A DNA stretch of 37,431 nucleotides from Lingula anatina (lineage: Eukaryota > Brachiopoda > Lingulata > Lingulida > Lingulidae), in assembly GCF_001039355.2 (NCBI RefSeq), contig NW_019774670.1:136561-173991 (forward strand), written 5' to 3'. The position numbers and the translations under genes were made by a program. Each line of letters begins with the position of its first letter. The stretch's first letter is position 1. The notes under the pieces are model-generated. The model made no database searches and was not told the DNA's origin. It saw only the letters and a list, made by a program, of their open reading frames with translations. This document shows positions 10,476-21,674 of this stretch, piece by piece.

Positions 10476-12280
10476 AGGGGCAGATTTATCAGTTATTTTG
10501 TAACTAATTACTTGTTTCCTCTTTCCAGTATTTTTTAATTGTTTTTTCTTTGTTGTTCAGAGAGAAAACAACTGTTCGCACGAGATTCATATTTCACACT
10601 GTAAACAACACACTGGAATATAATCATTTCTATTTTACCGCCAAAACGACGGTTATCGCAATTATTATGTGCTTGCAGTCAGACCACGTAGACCTTCGTA
10701 GATGTCTATTCCGTCATAACCTCTAAAGAAAAAAACATAAACTTTGAATGTCGGAATGGATTCATTAAACATTGGTAAGTTTAGGAAAATCGTCGTTTAA
10801 CCCAGGAAAATCTGTTTTATATTAATTAATTAATTTATTATTATTATTTTTTTATTTATTATCATTATTATTTATTTATTTATTTATTTATTTTTTTTTT
10901 TTTTTGCCAAAGCGAACAGTTGTTATCCCTTCAAGAGAAACTTAAAGTTTTGCTGTATAACGGCCCTAGGCGAATAACGTCCGTAAGTTACCAAACCAAC
11001 GCCCACTCGCACTACTACTGCACAGGTGGCACAAGTGAGACAGCAATAATACTAACTATGGGGCTTATGTAATATGTCCATTTGTATGCTGCTAAGCGGA
11101 ACTGTCCCGACTGAATTACCATAGAAACGTCCGGAAATTGCTTCTCAACGTCCCGATAAGTTCTGGCAGAATTATTTAAAGTACAATGTATGTGTCATTG
11201 AGTGAAAAAGTGTAGTGTACCATATCTAAAACGGTCTCTTACGATTCTTGTATTATGAAAGACGGTGCGATGTGTTTGAAAGTACTTTGAAATACTTAAC
11301 GCGATTCCTTTCGCTAAGATGTAAATATCTCCCATATTTGACTTAACTCTCGAGAGATAGTCAAGTAACTCTACAGAGATTTCAAGAAATCTTGCTAATT
11401 AACGGCATGGAGTCGCATGCTGTACACACATGCCTTTCACATGAAGACAAAAATGATAACTCACTGACTACAGTAGGCCACTTGAATCGCTTTTTATAAA
11501 AGCGGGCAATATTTTAGCTCAACAGTTTCTATATTTAAATGCCTTTATCCAGAATTGAAGCAGAGCATGACTTTTAAATCTAAAACCTCTGATATCTGGT
11601 CAGCGTAACAAGCCATGAAAAACATAACCAATAAATAACCGCTTAATTGCAATCAAACCGACTGCTTTATTTCGGGGTTCTGCTAAAACCGCTACTGAAT
11701 GCGGTCACAGATAAAATACGAAACCCCCACTAATTGACTTCGACGGGTAATCGCAATTAAATCGAGTACTTCCTCCAGGGATGAAGCTAATACCGTTTTC
11801 ATCAAAATAGCGCAGGGTGTGGCAAGAGACAGAATTACGTATCATTCTCTTTCTAATCTCCGGCACCAACAGAGTCTCTATATGACTCAGTTTGTTCACC
11901 TAATTGCATGTCCATGGTTTTAACGTTCGGAATTAATCAACACAGCAGCAAGGGGGATATCAAACCGGGAGTTGATCACATATTTCAGTGAATAATCTAC
12001 CTTACACGTATTAACCTGATTCCCCTAATGAGGTAAAACAAGATATAAATAAAATCACCCGTATGAATTGTATCCATTCTGGCGCAATCCACTTAATGAT
12101 CGGTGAATGAGTATAAATTATTCATACATCATTTTACAAAACATGCTCATTCATTAAGAAGATGAAAAACATTCTCAACATCATCTGGTTGATCCTATTC
12201 CTTAACGATTTCTAGTCCCACGTGTGCCCTACCTCAAATATCTAAACGTAAGCACCGGCCTGTGGCCAGCAATTTTTTTT

Positions 12281-12455
12281 TTTTTTTTTTGGAAAAACTG
12301 TACCTTTTACCTTTAAACTTTCACGTACCTATATAAAATTCTACCCAGACAGAACGGTTTCCCAGCAAAAAGGAGGGTTCTTTCGAACCCCCCGAACCTC
12401 CCTGGCCAGAAAGTTGTTTATTATAATGAATCACAGCTAATTGGTTTGCTTCAAA
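12281..12455. repeat. Dispersed repeat, copy in duplicated unit A
   Basis: Starts after a T18 run. Same ordered blocks as the copy at 6486-6650 (AAACTTTC, CCCAGA, CCCAGCAAAAAGG, GGTTCTTTCGAACC, CTGGCC, AATTGGTTTGCTT). Its twin in unit B follows the large duplication. Confidence 0.55.
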
Positions 12456-14326
12456 AAACAGCCTGGGGTATTTGGGTATGTTTCTCTAGATAAATAATGT
12501 AATGATCACTTCCTGTAGAAAACAGAAATAGATTTGAGAACGCATACAGATTTTCACTTATTATACGCTGCGTACAGGGTTCTTTCTTATTGTTGTTTCT
12601 ACGTTCTATTATTTCTGTTGTAACAGCTTAAAAAAGACTAAAGTATGGCTTAATTTTTGATACTGGTCCAAGAGCTAGTTTACAGGCAAAGAATACACTC
12701 CAATATCCACATAATACTGTACTTTAATAAATTCTGTTGCCGACCTTGTGAGATTCCATAACTCAATTAGATCATTACCCCACAACTAACCGCGAAAGTT
12801 ACATCATACGTTGGTTGCTATGGGAACCTTGATTGGGTCTTCAAGTCCTGTAATGTTGTATATATGGTCAGGCAAAGCCTCGCAAGCAGATGCCCGAGTG
12901 ATAGGAACACAGGCAATAAGGCAATCTTGCCGGTTAAATTTCCAAACTGCAAGTACATTGTTTCACTCTCGCCACAAAATCAATCTTGGTTTTCGGAACA
13001 TGCCATTGCTTTCGGTTGCCAGATAACGTTGACATTAGCTCACTCCCAGAGAGACTATTGCCTGACAATGAGACAATGATACTGGAAGATTGAATTTAGG
13101 AGGTAATATGGCAGTTTCCATGTGCTGGCGAACGTCTGGACTAGGTTATGTAGTTGATCAGTTCGCAAAAATTATTAAACAGTTCTCTAGATAAACCATA
13201 AAATATCCTTTCCGGTGATCTATCTATTACATTATACCGAGGCTGGCGTTTCAAACAATAGGATAATTGCACATTTAGTTCTCATACAGGCTAGCCTGTA
13301 TTTTCGGTGCGTTTATCCTGTTGTTCGAAGCGCCAACAGTGGTATAAGTCAGTTACAATTGCGCCTCGATATAATTACGCTCTTGTATGCCGCATATAGT
13401 GGACGACTCGTGTTATAACTGGTACGTTATTTTGTCCTCATTTATTATTGTATATATCTATCCTTTCGCCCCCTCCCTTAGTCAAACTTTGTCTGTGTCA
13501 CAGGTGACTACAGTGGTATTATCAACACACACTGAAAAAATGTTAATAATTTACTACAAAACAAAAATATTAGAAAATACATCAATTGCCCAACAAACGT
13601 AAACTCAATCAACAATTTCTGGATTTGATTAAAAAATGAGTGCAAATCACCACGATTGTTTGGGTGTTATATTATCGAATGCAAAGTTATTGCAATTATG
13701 TTGTTTCTATCTTCAATCGTTTGAAATTTCAGCTACATTATTTTTTGAATATGTAACAATGTATGAAACATTTGAACAATAAAAAGATTTTACACAACGC
13801 TGACTAGATCGAATTATCACGTTTAAAAAAAAAAAACATGTTACAAAGTAGACAAGCTTTCCTGACAAATTAATCCAAAATTTGTGTCTACATGTAGTTT
13901 TCCTAAAAAATACAAAAATGCCAATTTTCCCACGTATTCCCATGCATTGTAAACTTAAATGATCTAAGTCAAAGTTTTATGCTAACGTCTTTGATAAACC
14001 GTTCATTGTTCCATTGCTTTAGATTCCGCTGTTTACAATGCTACACGCCACACAACATTGAAGAATTCAAATGGTGATAACATCAAACTGTATGTAAATG
14101 TAGAAAAAGTCCTCGTAAGGGAAGTTTGTCCACCTGCATAGATGAAAAAACAGGCCATTCCAACGTTGTAATTGAATTAAGAAATATAACAAGGTCTTTA
14201 GTCAAAATTATTTATCATAGCCTGGTTTTAATGACGTATCTCCTGAAATCGTTTCTTGTCCAAACGAAACACATTTTACACTAAGATAACAACCATAAAT
14301 AATGTTGTAATATATCATTACACATT

Positions 14327-15427
14327 CTAAGGAATCGGTGTGATGGAATAAAGCGTCATATCTGTGCTATCGTTTTCTTGACCGTCACTGGACGGTGATG
14401 GCCGGCTAGGCGACGTCTGCCTCGACTTGGTCACGGGAGGAGACGTAGCCTCGGCTTGGCGTTTGGTACAAATCTTCCGCATCATTGCGGTAAACTCCCT
14501 CCTCATCAGGGGCGCTCCTAAGATGTATATAAAGAAGTTACAAGCATGGTCGATGCCGCTGAGAAGCTTGCAGATATTTGAAACTGCGATCAGTTTTGGG
14601 CCGTTGCCATAGAGATGCGTAAGCAGCAGCATTATCAGATAAGGTAGCTCTAGAATTACGAACACAAGTCCCGTAGCCGTGAGGGTTACTGTGAGTTTCC
14701 TTTCATAATCCGTCGTTCTGTGGGAGACCTTCATAGAACTGGACGCTAACGTCGACTTGGCTCTGCTTCGAAAGAAAAACACAATGGTGACAAAGTTGAG
14801 CACGAGGACGAAAACCACAGGTGGCAATTCGAAGATGAGTCGGAAGATATTAAACAGCAAATTTCCTAAAGTGTCTTCATTTCTAGTCCAGCATATCCAA
14901 GTGTCGTCAACTCCGTGAATCTGTGTAACGAAAACAAAGTTGATGGAGACACAAGACGCCATTGTTAGGGCGAAAAAACAGACGACCGCGCGCGCCTTGG
15001 GCACCGTACATAACGACTTCGCCTTGAAAGGGAAGGTCACCATAATCATTCTCTCCAAAGACACGCAGAATATCATCCAATGCGACAAACCCGTCGAAAA
15101 ATAGCCAATAAAGTTCATTGTTTTACAGTACATGTCGTAGTTATAATGCTGTGGTAGGATCCCGGACCACTCAAGGTACCAACGGAAAATGTCCAAACAG
15201 TACAGCAAATCTCCAATGGCTAGCCCGGTGAGGTAAACTGAAACGGACAAGTCTTTCACAGCAGCTCTGTTCAGAATGATCAGGTTCAAGATATTACCAA
15301 CGAGGCCTATGAAAGACGTCGGTACCATTGCCACGCGCGCAAAGGCAAGCAGTTGGGCATACAGCTCCTCCGCCTCCTCTGACGTATTTGTCTGGTTAGA
15401 AAACACCGAGACGTTCAACTCCATCAT
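14327..15427 (-). CDS. Class-A (rhodopsin-like) G-protein-coupled receptor, copy A
   Basis: Intronless, 366 residues from the in-frame M-M-E-L-N start. N-terminus has three N-glycosylation sequons (N5, N11, N14). TM1 G-N at 44-45; TM2 L-A-I-G-D (Asp73); Cys101 before TM3 pairs plausibly with Cys179 in the second extracellular loop; E-R-M (125-127) stands in for DRY; TM6 has L-P-Y (261-263); TM7 has N-F-F-I-Y (297-301) in place of N-P-x-x-Y; Ser/Thr/Pro-rich tail. The frame stays open upstream to 15499, but only from a GTG; the ATG conserved in copy B is out of frame here through a 2-bp difference. Known for the family: plasma-membrane receptors signalling through G proteins, most similar in style to peptide receptors. 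The ligand cannot be read from sequence. Confidence 0.9.
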   Translation of the reverse strand: MMELNVSVFSNQTNTSEEAEELYAQLLAFARVAMVPTSFIGLVGNILNLIILNRAAVKDLSVSVYLTGLAIGDLLYCLDIFRWYLEWSGILPQHYNYDMYCKTMNFIGYFSTGLSHWMIFCVSLERMIMVTFPFKAKSLCTVPKARAVVCFFALTMASCVSINFVFVTQIHGVDDTWICWTRNEDTLGNLLFNIFRLIFELPPVVFVLVLNFVTIVFFFRSRAKSTLASSSMKVSHRTTDYERKLTVTLTATGLVFVILELPYLIMLLLTHLYGNGPKLIAVSNICKLLSGIDHACNFFIYILGAPLMRREFTAMMRKICTKRQAEATSPPVTKSRQTSPSRPSPSSDGQENDSTDMTLYSITPIP

Positions 15428-16475
15428 TCCCACGGTTTTAACTTCCTCTCTGTTTTCTCTAAAGTGACCGAAATTCTTTGTCTTTTTTTTCTCCAACACC
15501 TTTCACTAATACTCGATTTGTCCAACAGTCGCCTAGTTTTCGTCTACCTTACAATCCAGAACTGACGAAACCCGGCAGGCTACCTGACTCGTAGATTTGA
15601 CTAATCGCACCTTATACCACGGAGCTGTTCTTTTAGTCATCAACTGAAGACTGAAAATGAGATATCTGATAATTCCCAAATGATAACAACGCGTTCTCTT
15701 CTTTCTCTCCCAGGGACGTTCGTACAAGTCGAATCTATTCACGCTGTTTGAGATAGCAAGTTTTGTACTCTTCCTCAAACCCACTACTGTCACACTAATA
15801 CATTATCTGATGCCTTTCTCCGCATCAATTGAGAACGTTTATCTTATGTCCTATTTGTATAATTGCTTCTTGCGCCAAAAAGCTCAGATTTAGAACCCTG
15901 ACATGAAGCTAGTCTGTGTTTTCCGCGTCAAAGTTTGTTTTTGTTTCCAAGAACTCACGTGTGGGTGTGCGGCTGTCGTGGCCTGTGGTATGTCACCGCG
16001 TCACAGAACAGTTCCCATGGGAGCATCCAGGAACATTCTTAAAAGAATTCTAACGTCAACATCAGCGTTCCTCTAATTAGTCTAACACTAATTCATCCAT
16101 CACATTCAACGTGGTAAACCATAACTAAATAATTCCTTGCACGAACGGATACTGTTTCTGTAAACGATGTGTCATTCTTTGCCCTTTAAATGTTAACGGT
16201 GTCATCACCTACCCTTTCCTCGTGAACGACTGTGACATTCCTAGAACGCTGCTCTCTCTCGTCGTTCCTATATGAACATTACAAGGCTGTCATCAGTACA
16301 ATTTCACTGTGCCCATTGCAAACGGCAAATCTTAATTTCCGTAGTTATTTTCAGGTACAATTTAAGGATACAGGACTTTCAATATGCTAAATGTACATTG
16401 CTGCACACTTGAGAAAACGTCCTTAATATGGACATTCGTGTGTACAAATTTGAAGCTCGAGCTCGAAAACAACTG

Positions 16476-16561
<86 letters not shown>

Positions 16562-17002
16562 AACTAATTTACTAAAAAATAAAAATCAATCACTTTACAA
16601 GCCGCAGGGAGTAGTTATTTCATAGACCTAAATGCATGCACGATCTATTGTAGTTATAAAATGTTTCGCCTGTGTTTTCATATGGTTTGCATACACGTAC
16701 TTTCTCCCGTTATGCTGGCAAATATTCATAGAATCCCATAATCACAGAAACCTAGTACATCGTGAAAACAGTCTACTTTGTTAAAATTACTAATACACAA
16801 TTCCCCCCTTTGTGTCCTAACTGCGCCTTAAACCTGTATCTCATGTCAAGAACATACCAGATTGTCCTGTTACAAACAGCGTCTCTGCCGAGTTTAACAT
16901 TAGTAATGCAGCGTGCGTTCATTTCAAGTGATCCGGAAACGCGTTCTTCCGAGATCACTGCTTATTGTGCATTTAGCTGATTGAATTTGTAATTGGTCTT
17001 TG
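15428..17002. other. GPCR upstream region, copy A
   Basis: Probable promoter/5' UTR side of the - strand receptor. Contains a long TA array (16480-16557) and a CTCGAGCTCGA palindrome just before it. No further gene and no convincing core promoter could be picked out. Confidence 0.45.
16480..16557. repeat. (TA)n microsatellite
   Basis: About 39 uninterrupted TA units in copy A; the same spot in copy B (about 23832-23845) has only about six. It is the largest length difference between the two GPCR units. Confidence 0.95.
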
Positions 17003-17003
17003 N
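17003..17003. other. Single ambiguous base N at copy A/B junction
   Basis: A lone N exactly where homology between the two 7.1-kb copies stops. Likely an assembly join or gap of unknown size. Confidence 0.8.
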
Positions 17004-17217
17004 CGCCCAAAGGAACACTACCCAATTAAATCACTGCAAATTACATAATGTAGCAGCGCAACAGGCATGAAAGTCAGTTAATTGGTAGTGACACACCTGA
17101 CTGCACACTTTTACATTCATAAATCTTATATGAGATCGGAGTATTTTGAAAAGAAAACGTATTTTTACCTAGGTATACCTTCGAAACTGAAATATTCCAT
17201 ATTAAATGTCAAGTCTG
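17004..17217. other. Spacer between the 7.1-kb copies
   Basis: Resembles neither the left flank of copy A (9661-9876) nor the right flank of copy B. Contains a short imperfect inverted repeat (about 17016-17028 with 17077-17090). No coding signal. Confidence 0.6.
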
Positions 17218-17413
17218 TATGTTAATCAATATACCTATTTGTCTGAAGGAGTGTGGTATTAGCAACTTTGACTGAGAACTTTTCATAAAACGATTGTAAA
17301 TGCATGGCTCTTTTTTCATTAACAAACACTTTTAGCATTTGCATTCTGAAAAAAAAAAAAAAAAAGAAAAAAACACGTGAAACATTAACCTTACGACTGA
17401 TCTTGTCTTCCAG

Positions 17414-17607
17414 CTGACCCCCTTTGCGACCATCCCAATGGCAACTTTGAGGAGCCAACTAACTGTGCAGAGTTCTTATCGTGTGAAAATTATCTCATCT
17501 ACAGACATAGAACGTGCCCCAATGGCCTGCTGTATTCCGAGGCCAGAGATCGCTGTGACTGGTCGTCTAATGTGGCATGCAGGGGGAGACCGTCATCTCC
17601 GCCTTAG
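17414..17607 (+). pseudogene. Duplicate terminal CBM14 exon without upstream exons (copy B)
   Basis: Same acceptor (CTTCCAG), frame, Cys pattern and TAG stop (17605-17607) as 10073-10266; one visible residue change, A-C-G-G to A-C-R-G. No EGF or other CBM14 exon precedes it inside the duplicated unit, so as placed it is an orphan exon. It could be an alternative 3' terminal exon of the upstream gene, a relic of duplication, or an allelic copy. The frame is intact. Confidence 0.7.
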
Positions 17608-17810
17608 GGAACTGACCTTAGTTTTAATTTTAAAAAACACCATTTTTTGGTGATATTCGTTCCAAATGTAAGAAATGCTGTAAATATTATAATTCTTAAA
17701 ACGGAAGCCGTGGTTTATATTAAAGGACATGCTCAAATCAAGTGGATAGAAGATACTTCTAAAATGTATGTAGCAATGTATGTGTCTCTTTTGGGGGCCA
17801 CATGTATTTA

Positions 17811-17816
17811 AATAAA
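17811..17816 (+). terminator. Candidate polyadenylation signal AATAAA (copy B)
   Basis: Conserved counterpart of the signal at 10470-10475, downstream of the orphan exon. Confidence 0.4.
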
Positions 17817-18156
17817 AGGGGCAGATTTATCAGTTATTTTGTAACTAATTACTTGTTTCCTCTTTCCAGTATTTTTTTAATTGTTTTTTCTTTGTTGTTC
17901 AGAGAGAAAACAACTGTTCGCACGAGATTCATATTTCACACTGTAAACAACACACTGGAATATAATCATTTCTATTTTACCGCCAAAACGACGGTTATGG
18001 CAATTATTCTGTGCTTGCAGTCAGACCACGTAGACCTTCGTAGATGTCTCCTCCGTCATAACCTCTTAAGAAAAAAACATAAACTTTGAATGTCGGAATG
18101 GATTCATTAAGCATTGGTAAGTTTAGGAAAATCGTCGTTTAACCCAGGAAAATCCA

Positions 18157-18192
18157 TTTTATTTATTTATTTATTTATTTATTATTATTATT

Positions 18193-18277
<85 letters not shown>

Positions 18278-18292
18278 TTTTTTTTTTTTTGC
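18157..18292. repeat. Compound TTTA/TTA/TTG microsatellite
   Basis: TTTA, then TTA, then TTG units, then TTA and TTTA again, ending in a T run; the copy A equivalent (about 10817-10905) is shorter and lacks the TTG part. Confidence 0.9.
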
Positions 18293-19650
18293 CAAAGCGT
18301 ACAGTTGTAATCCCTTCAAGAGTTTTGCTGTATAACGGCCCTAGGCGAATAACGTCCGTAAGTTACCAAACCAACGCCCACTCGCACTACTACTGCACAG
18401 ATGGCACAAGTGAGACAGCAATAATACTAACTATGGGGCTTATGTAATATGTCCATTTGTATGCTGCTAAGCGGAACTGTCCCGACTGAATTACCATAGA
18501 AACGTCCGGAAATTGCTTCTCAACGTCCCGATAAGTTCTGGCAGAATTATTTAAAGTACAATGTATGTGTCATTGAGTGAAAAAGTGTAGTGTACCATAT
18601 CGAAAACGGTCTCTTACGATTCTTGTATTATGAAAGACGGTGCGATGTTTGAAAGTACTTGGAATGCTTAACGCGATTCCTTTCGCTAAGATGTAAATAT
18701 CTCTCATATTTGACTTAACTCTCGAAAGATAGTCAAGTAACTCTACAGAGATTTCTAAAAATCTTGCCAATTAACGGCATGAAGTCGCATGTTGTACACA
18801 CATGCCTTTCACATGAAGACAAAAATGATAACTCACTGACTACAGTAGGCCACTTGAATCGCTTTTTATAAAAGCGGGCAATATTTTAGCTCAATAGTTT
18901 CTATATTTAAATGCCTTTATCCAGAATTGAAGCAGAGCATGACTTTTAAATCTAAAACCTCTGATATCTGGTCAGCGTAACAAGCCATGAAAAACATAAC
19001 CAATAAATAACCGCTTAATTGCAATCAAACCGACTGCTTTATTTCGGGGTTCTGCTAAAACCGCCACTGAATGCGGTCACAGATAGAATACGAAACCCCC
19101 ACTAATTGACTTCGACGGGTAATCGCAATTAAATCGAGTACTTCCTCCAGGGATGAAGCTAATACCGTTTTCATCAAAATAGCGCAGGGTGTGGCAAGAG
19201 ACAGAATTACGTATTCATTCTCTTTCTAATCTCCGGCACCAACAGAGTCTCTGTATGACTCATTTTGTTCACCTAATTGCATGTCCATGGTTTTAACGTT
19301 CGGAATTAATCAGCACAGCATCAAGGGGGATATCAAACTGGGAGTTGATCACATACTTCAGTGAATAATCTACCTTACACGTATTAACCTGATTCCCCTA
19401 ATGGGGGTAAAACAAGATATAAATAAAATCACCCGTATGAATTGTATCCATTCTGGCGCAATCCACTTAATGATCGGTGCATGAGTATAAATTATTCATA
19501 CATCATTTTACAAAACATGCTCATTCATTAAGAAGATGAAAAACATTCTCAACATCATCTGATTGCTCCTATTCCTTAACGATTTCTAGTCCCACGTGTA
19601 CCCTACCTCAAATGTCTAAACGTAAGCACCCGCCTGTGGCCAGCATTTTT

Positions 19651-19845
19651 TTTTTTTTTTTTTTTTTTTGAAAGATTGGACCTTACAACTTTTAACTTTC
19701 ATGTACCTATATAAAATATTACCCAGAGAGAACGGTTTCCCAGCAAAAAGGAGGGTTCTTTCGAACCCCCCCCCCCCCCCGAACCTCCCTGGCCCGAAAG
19801 TTGTTTATTATAATGAATCACAGTTAATTGGTTTGCTTAAAGAAA
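19651..19845. repeat. Dispersed repeat, copy in duplicated unit B
   Basis: Counterpart of 12281-12455 with an expanded C run (about 19765-19780) and a longer T run in front. Confidence 0.55.
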
Positions 19846-21674
19846 CAGCCTGGCGTATTTGGGTATGTTTCTGTAGATAAATAATGTGATGATTTGAGAA
19901 CGCTTACAGATTTCACTTATTAAACGCTGCGTACAGGGGGCTTTCTAATTGTTGTTTCTACGTTCTATTATTTCTGTTGTAACAGCTTAAAAAAGACTAA
20001 AGCATGGCATATTTTGTGATACTGGTCCAAGAGCTAGTTTACAGGCAAAGAATACATTCCAATATCCACATAATACTGTACTTTAATACATTCTGTTGCC
20101 GACCTTGTGAGATTCCAGAACTCAATTGGATCATTACCCCACAACTATCCGCGAAAGTTACGTCATACGTTGGTTGCTATGGGAACCTTGATTGGGTCTT
20201 CAAGTCCTGTAATGTTGTATATATGGTCAGGCAAAAGCCTCGCAAGCAGATGCCCGAGTGATAGGAACACAGGCAATAAGGCGATCTTGCCGGTTAAATT
20301 TCCAAACTGCAAGTACATTGTTTCACTCTCGCCACAAAATCAATCTTGGTTTTCGGAACATGCCATTGCCTTCGGTTGCCAGATAACGTTGACAATAGCT
20401 CACTCCCAGAGAGACTATTGCCTGACAATGAGACAATGATACTGGAAGATTGAATTTAGGAGGTAATATGGCAGTTTCCATGTGCTGGCGAACGTCTGGA
20501 CTAGGTTATGTAGTTGATCAGTTCGCAAAATTTATTAAACAGTTCTCTAGATAAACCATAAAATATCCTTACCGGGGATCTATCTATTACATTATACCAC
20601 GGCTGGCACTCCAAACAATAGGAAAATTGCACATGTATTTCTCATACAGGCTTGCCTGTATTTTCGGTGCGTTTATCCTGTTGTTCGAAGCGCCAACAGT
20701 GGTATAATTTCGCCTCGATATAATCACGCTCTTGTGTGCCGCATACAGTGGGCGACTAGTGTTGTAACTGGTACGTAATTGTCCTCATTTATTATTGTAT
20801 ATATCTATCCTTACGCCCCCTCAGTCAAACTCTGTCTGTGTCATAGGTGACTACAGCGGTATTGTCAACATACATTGAAAAAATGTTAACGATTTACTAC
20901 AAAACAAAATATATTAGAAAATACATCAATTGCCCAACAAACGTAAACTCGATCAACAATTTCTGGATTTGATTAAAAAATGAGTGCAAATCACCACGAT
21001 TGTTTGGGTGTTATATTATCAAATGCAAAGTTATTGCAATTATGTTGTTTCTATCTTCAATCGTTTGAAATTTCAGCTACATTATTTTTTGAAAATGTAA
21101 CAATGTATGAAACATTTGAACAATAAAAAGATTTTACACAACGCTGACAAGATTGAATTATCACGTTTTAAAAATAAAAAAAAAAAAACATGTTACAAAG
21201 TAGACAATCTTTCCTGGCAAATTAATCCAAAATTTGTGTCTAGTTTTCCTAAAAAAAATACAATAAGGCCAATTTTCCCACGTATTCCCATGCATTGTAA
21301 ACTTTCATGTTCTTAGTCAAAGTTTTATGATAACGTCTATGATAAAACGATCATTGTTCCATTGCTCTATATTCCGCTGTTTACGATGCTACACGCCACA
21401 CAACATTGGAGAATTCAAATGGTGATAACATCAAACTGTATGTAAATGTAGAAAAAGTCCTCGTAAGTGAAGTATGTCCACCTGCATAGATGAAAAAAAC
21501 AGGCCATTCCAACTTTGTAATGGAATTAGGAAATATAACTAGGTCTTTAGTCAAAATTATTTATCATAGCCTGGTTTTAATGACGTATCTCCTGAATCGT
21601 TTCTTGTCCAAACGAAACACATTTTACACTAAGATAACAACCATAAATAATGTAGTAATATATCATTACACATT

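Larger units (their letters stand above)
10267..14326. other. Non-coding interval, copy A
   Basis: Holds the 3' UTR of the EGF/CBM14 gene, a TTA/TTTA low-complexity block (about 10817-10905), a T18 run (12273-12290) leading into a dispersed repeat (about 12281-12455), and the 3' flank of the GPCR gene. Open frames are short and not conserved as proteins between copies; no gene seen. Confidence 0.6.
9877..17002. repeat. 7.1-kb direct repeat, copy A
   Basis: Left edge shares TATGTTAATCAATA with 17218. Right edge shares TTGAATTTGTAATTGG with copy B and ends just before the N at 17003. Coding and non-coding parts alike match copy B with only a few differences per 100 bases by eye, plus length changes in microsatellites. 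Contains the terminal CBM14 exon and a GPCR gene. Confidence 0.92.
17608..21674. other. Non-coding interval, copy B
   Basis: Counterpart of 10267-14326. Contains an expanded TTTA/TTA/TTG block (about 18157-18292), a T run at about 19646-19669 and the dispersed repeat (about 19651-19845) with a C run (about 19765-19780). No gene seen. Confidence 0.6.

Noticed and set aside
12811-13079. Overlapping + strand frames repeated at 20107-20439
   Set aside because: Reading frames shift between copies through single-base indels, so they are not maintained as protein.
14327-15499. Longer GPCR copy A beginning at 15499
   Set aside because: The first codon there is GTG, not ATG; the first in-frame ATG is at 15427 and matches copy B.
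15533-15793. 86-codon frame upstream of the GPCR on the - strand (83 codons in copy B, 23140-22889)
   Set aside because: No domain. The substitutions seen between copies change residues, and it lies where the 5' UTR is expected; at most an upstream ORF.
16773-16958. 61-codon frame present in both copies (24063-24248)
   Set aside because: Short, no domain, on both strands at once; conserved only because the whole unit is duplicated.
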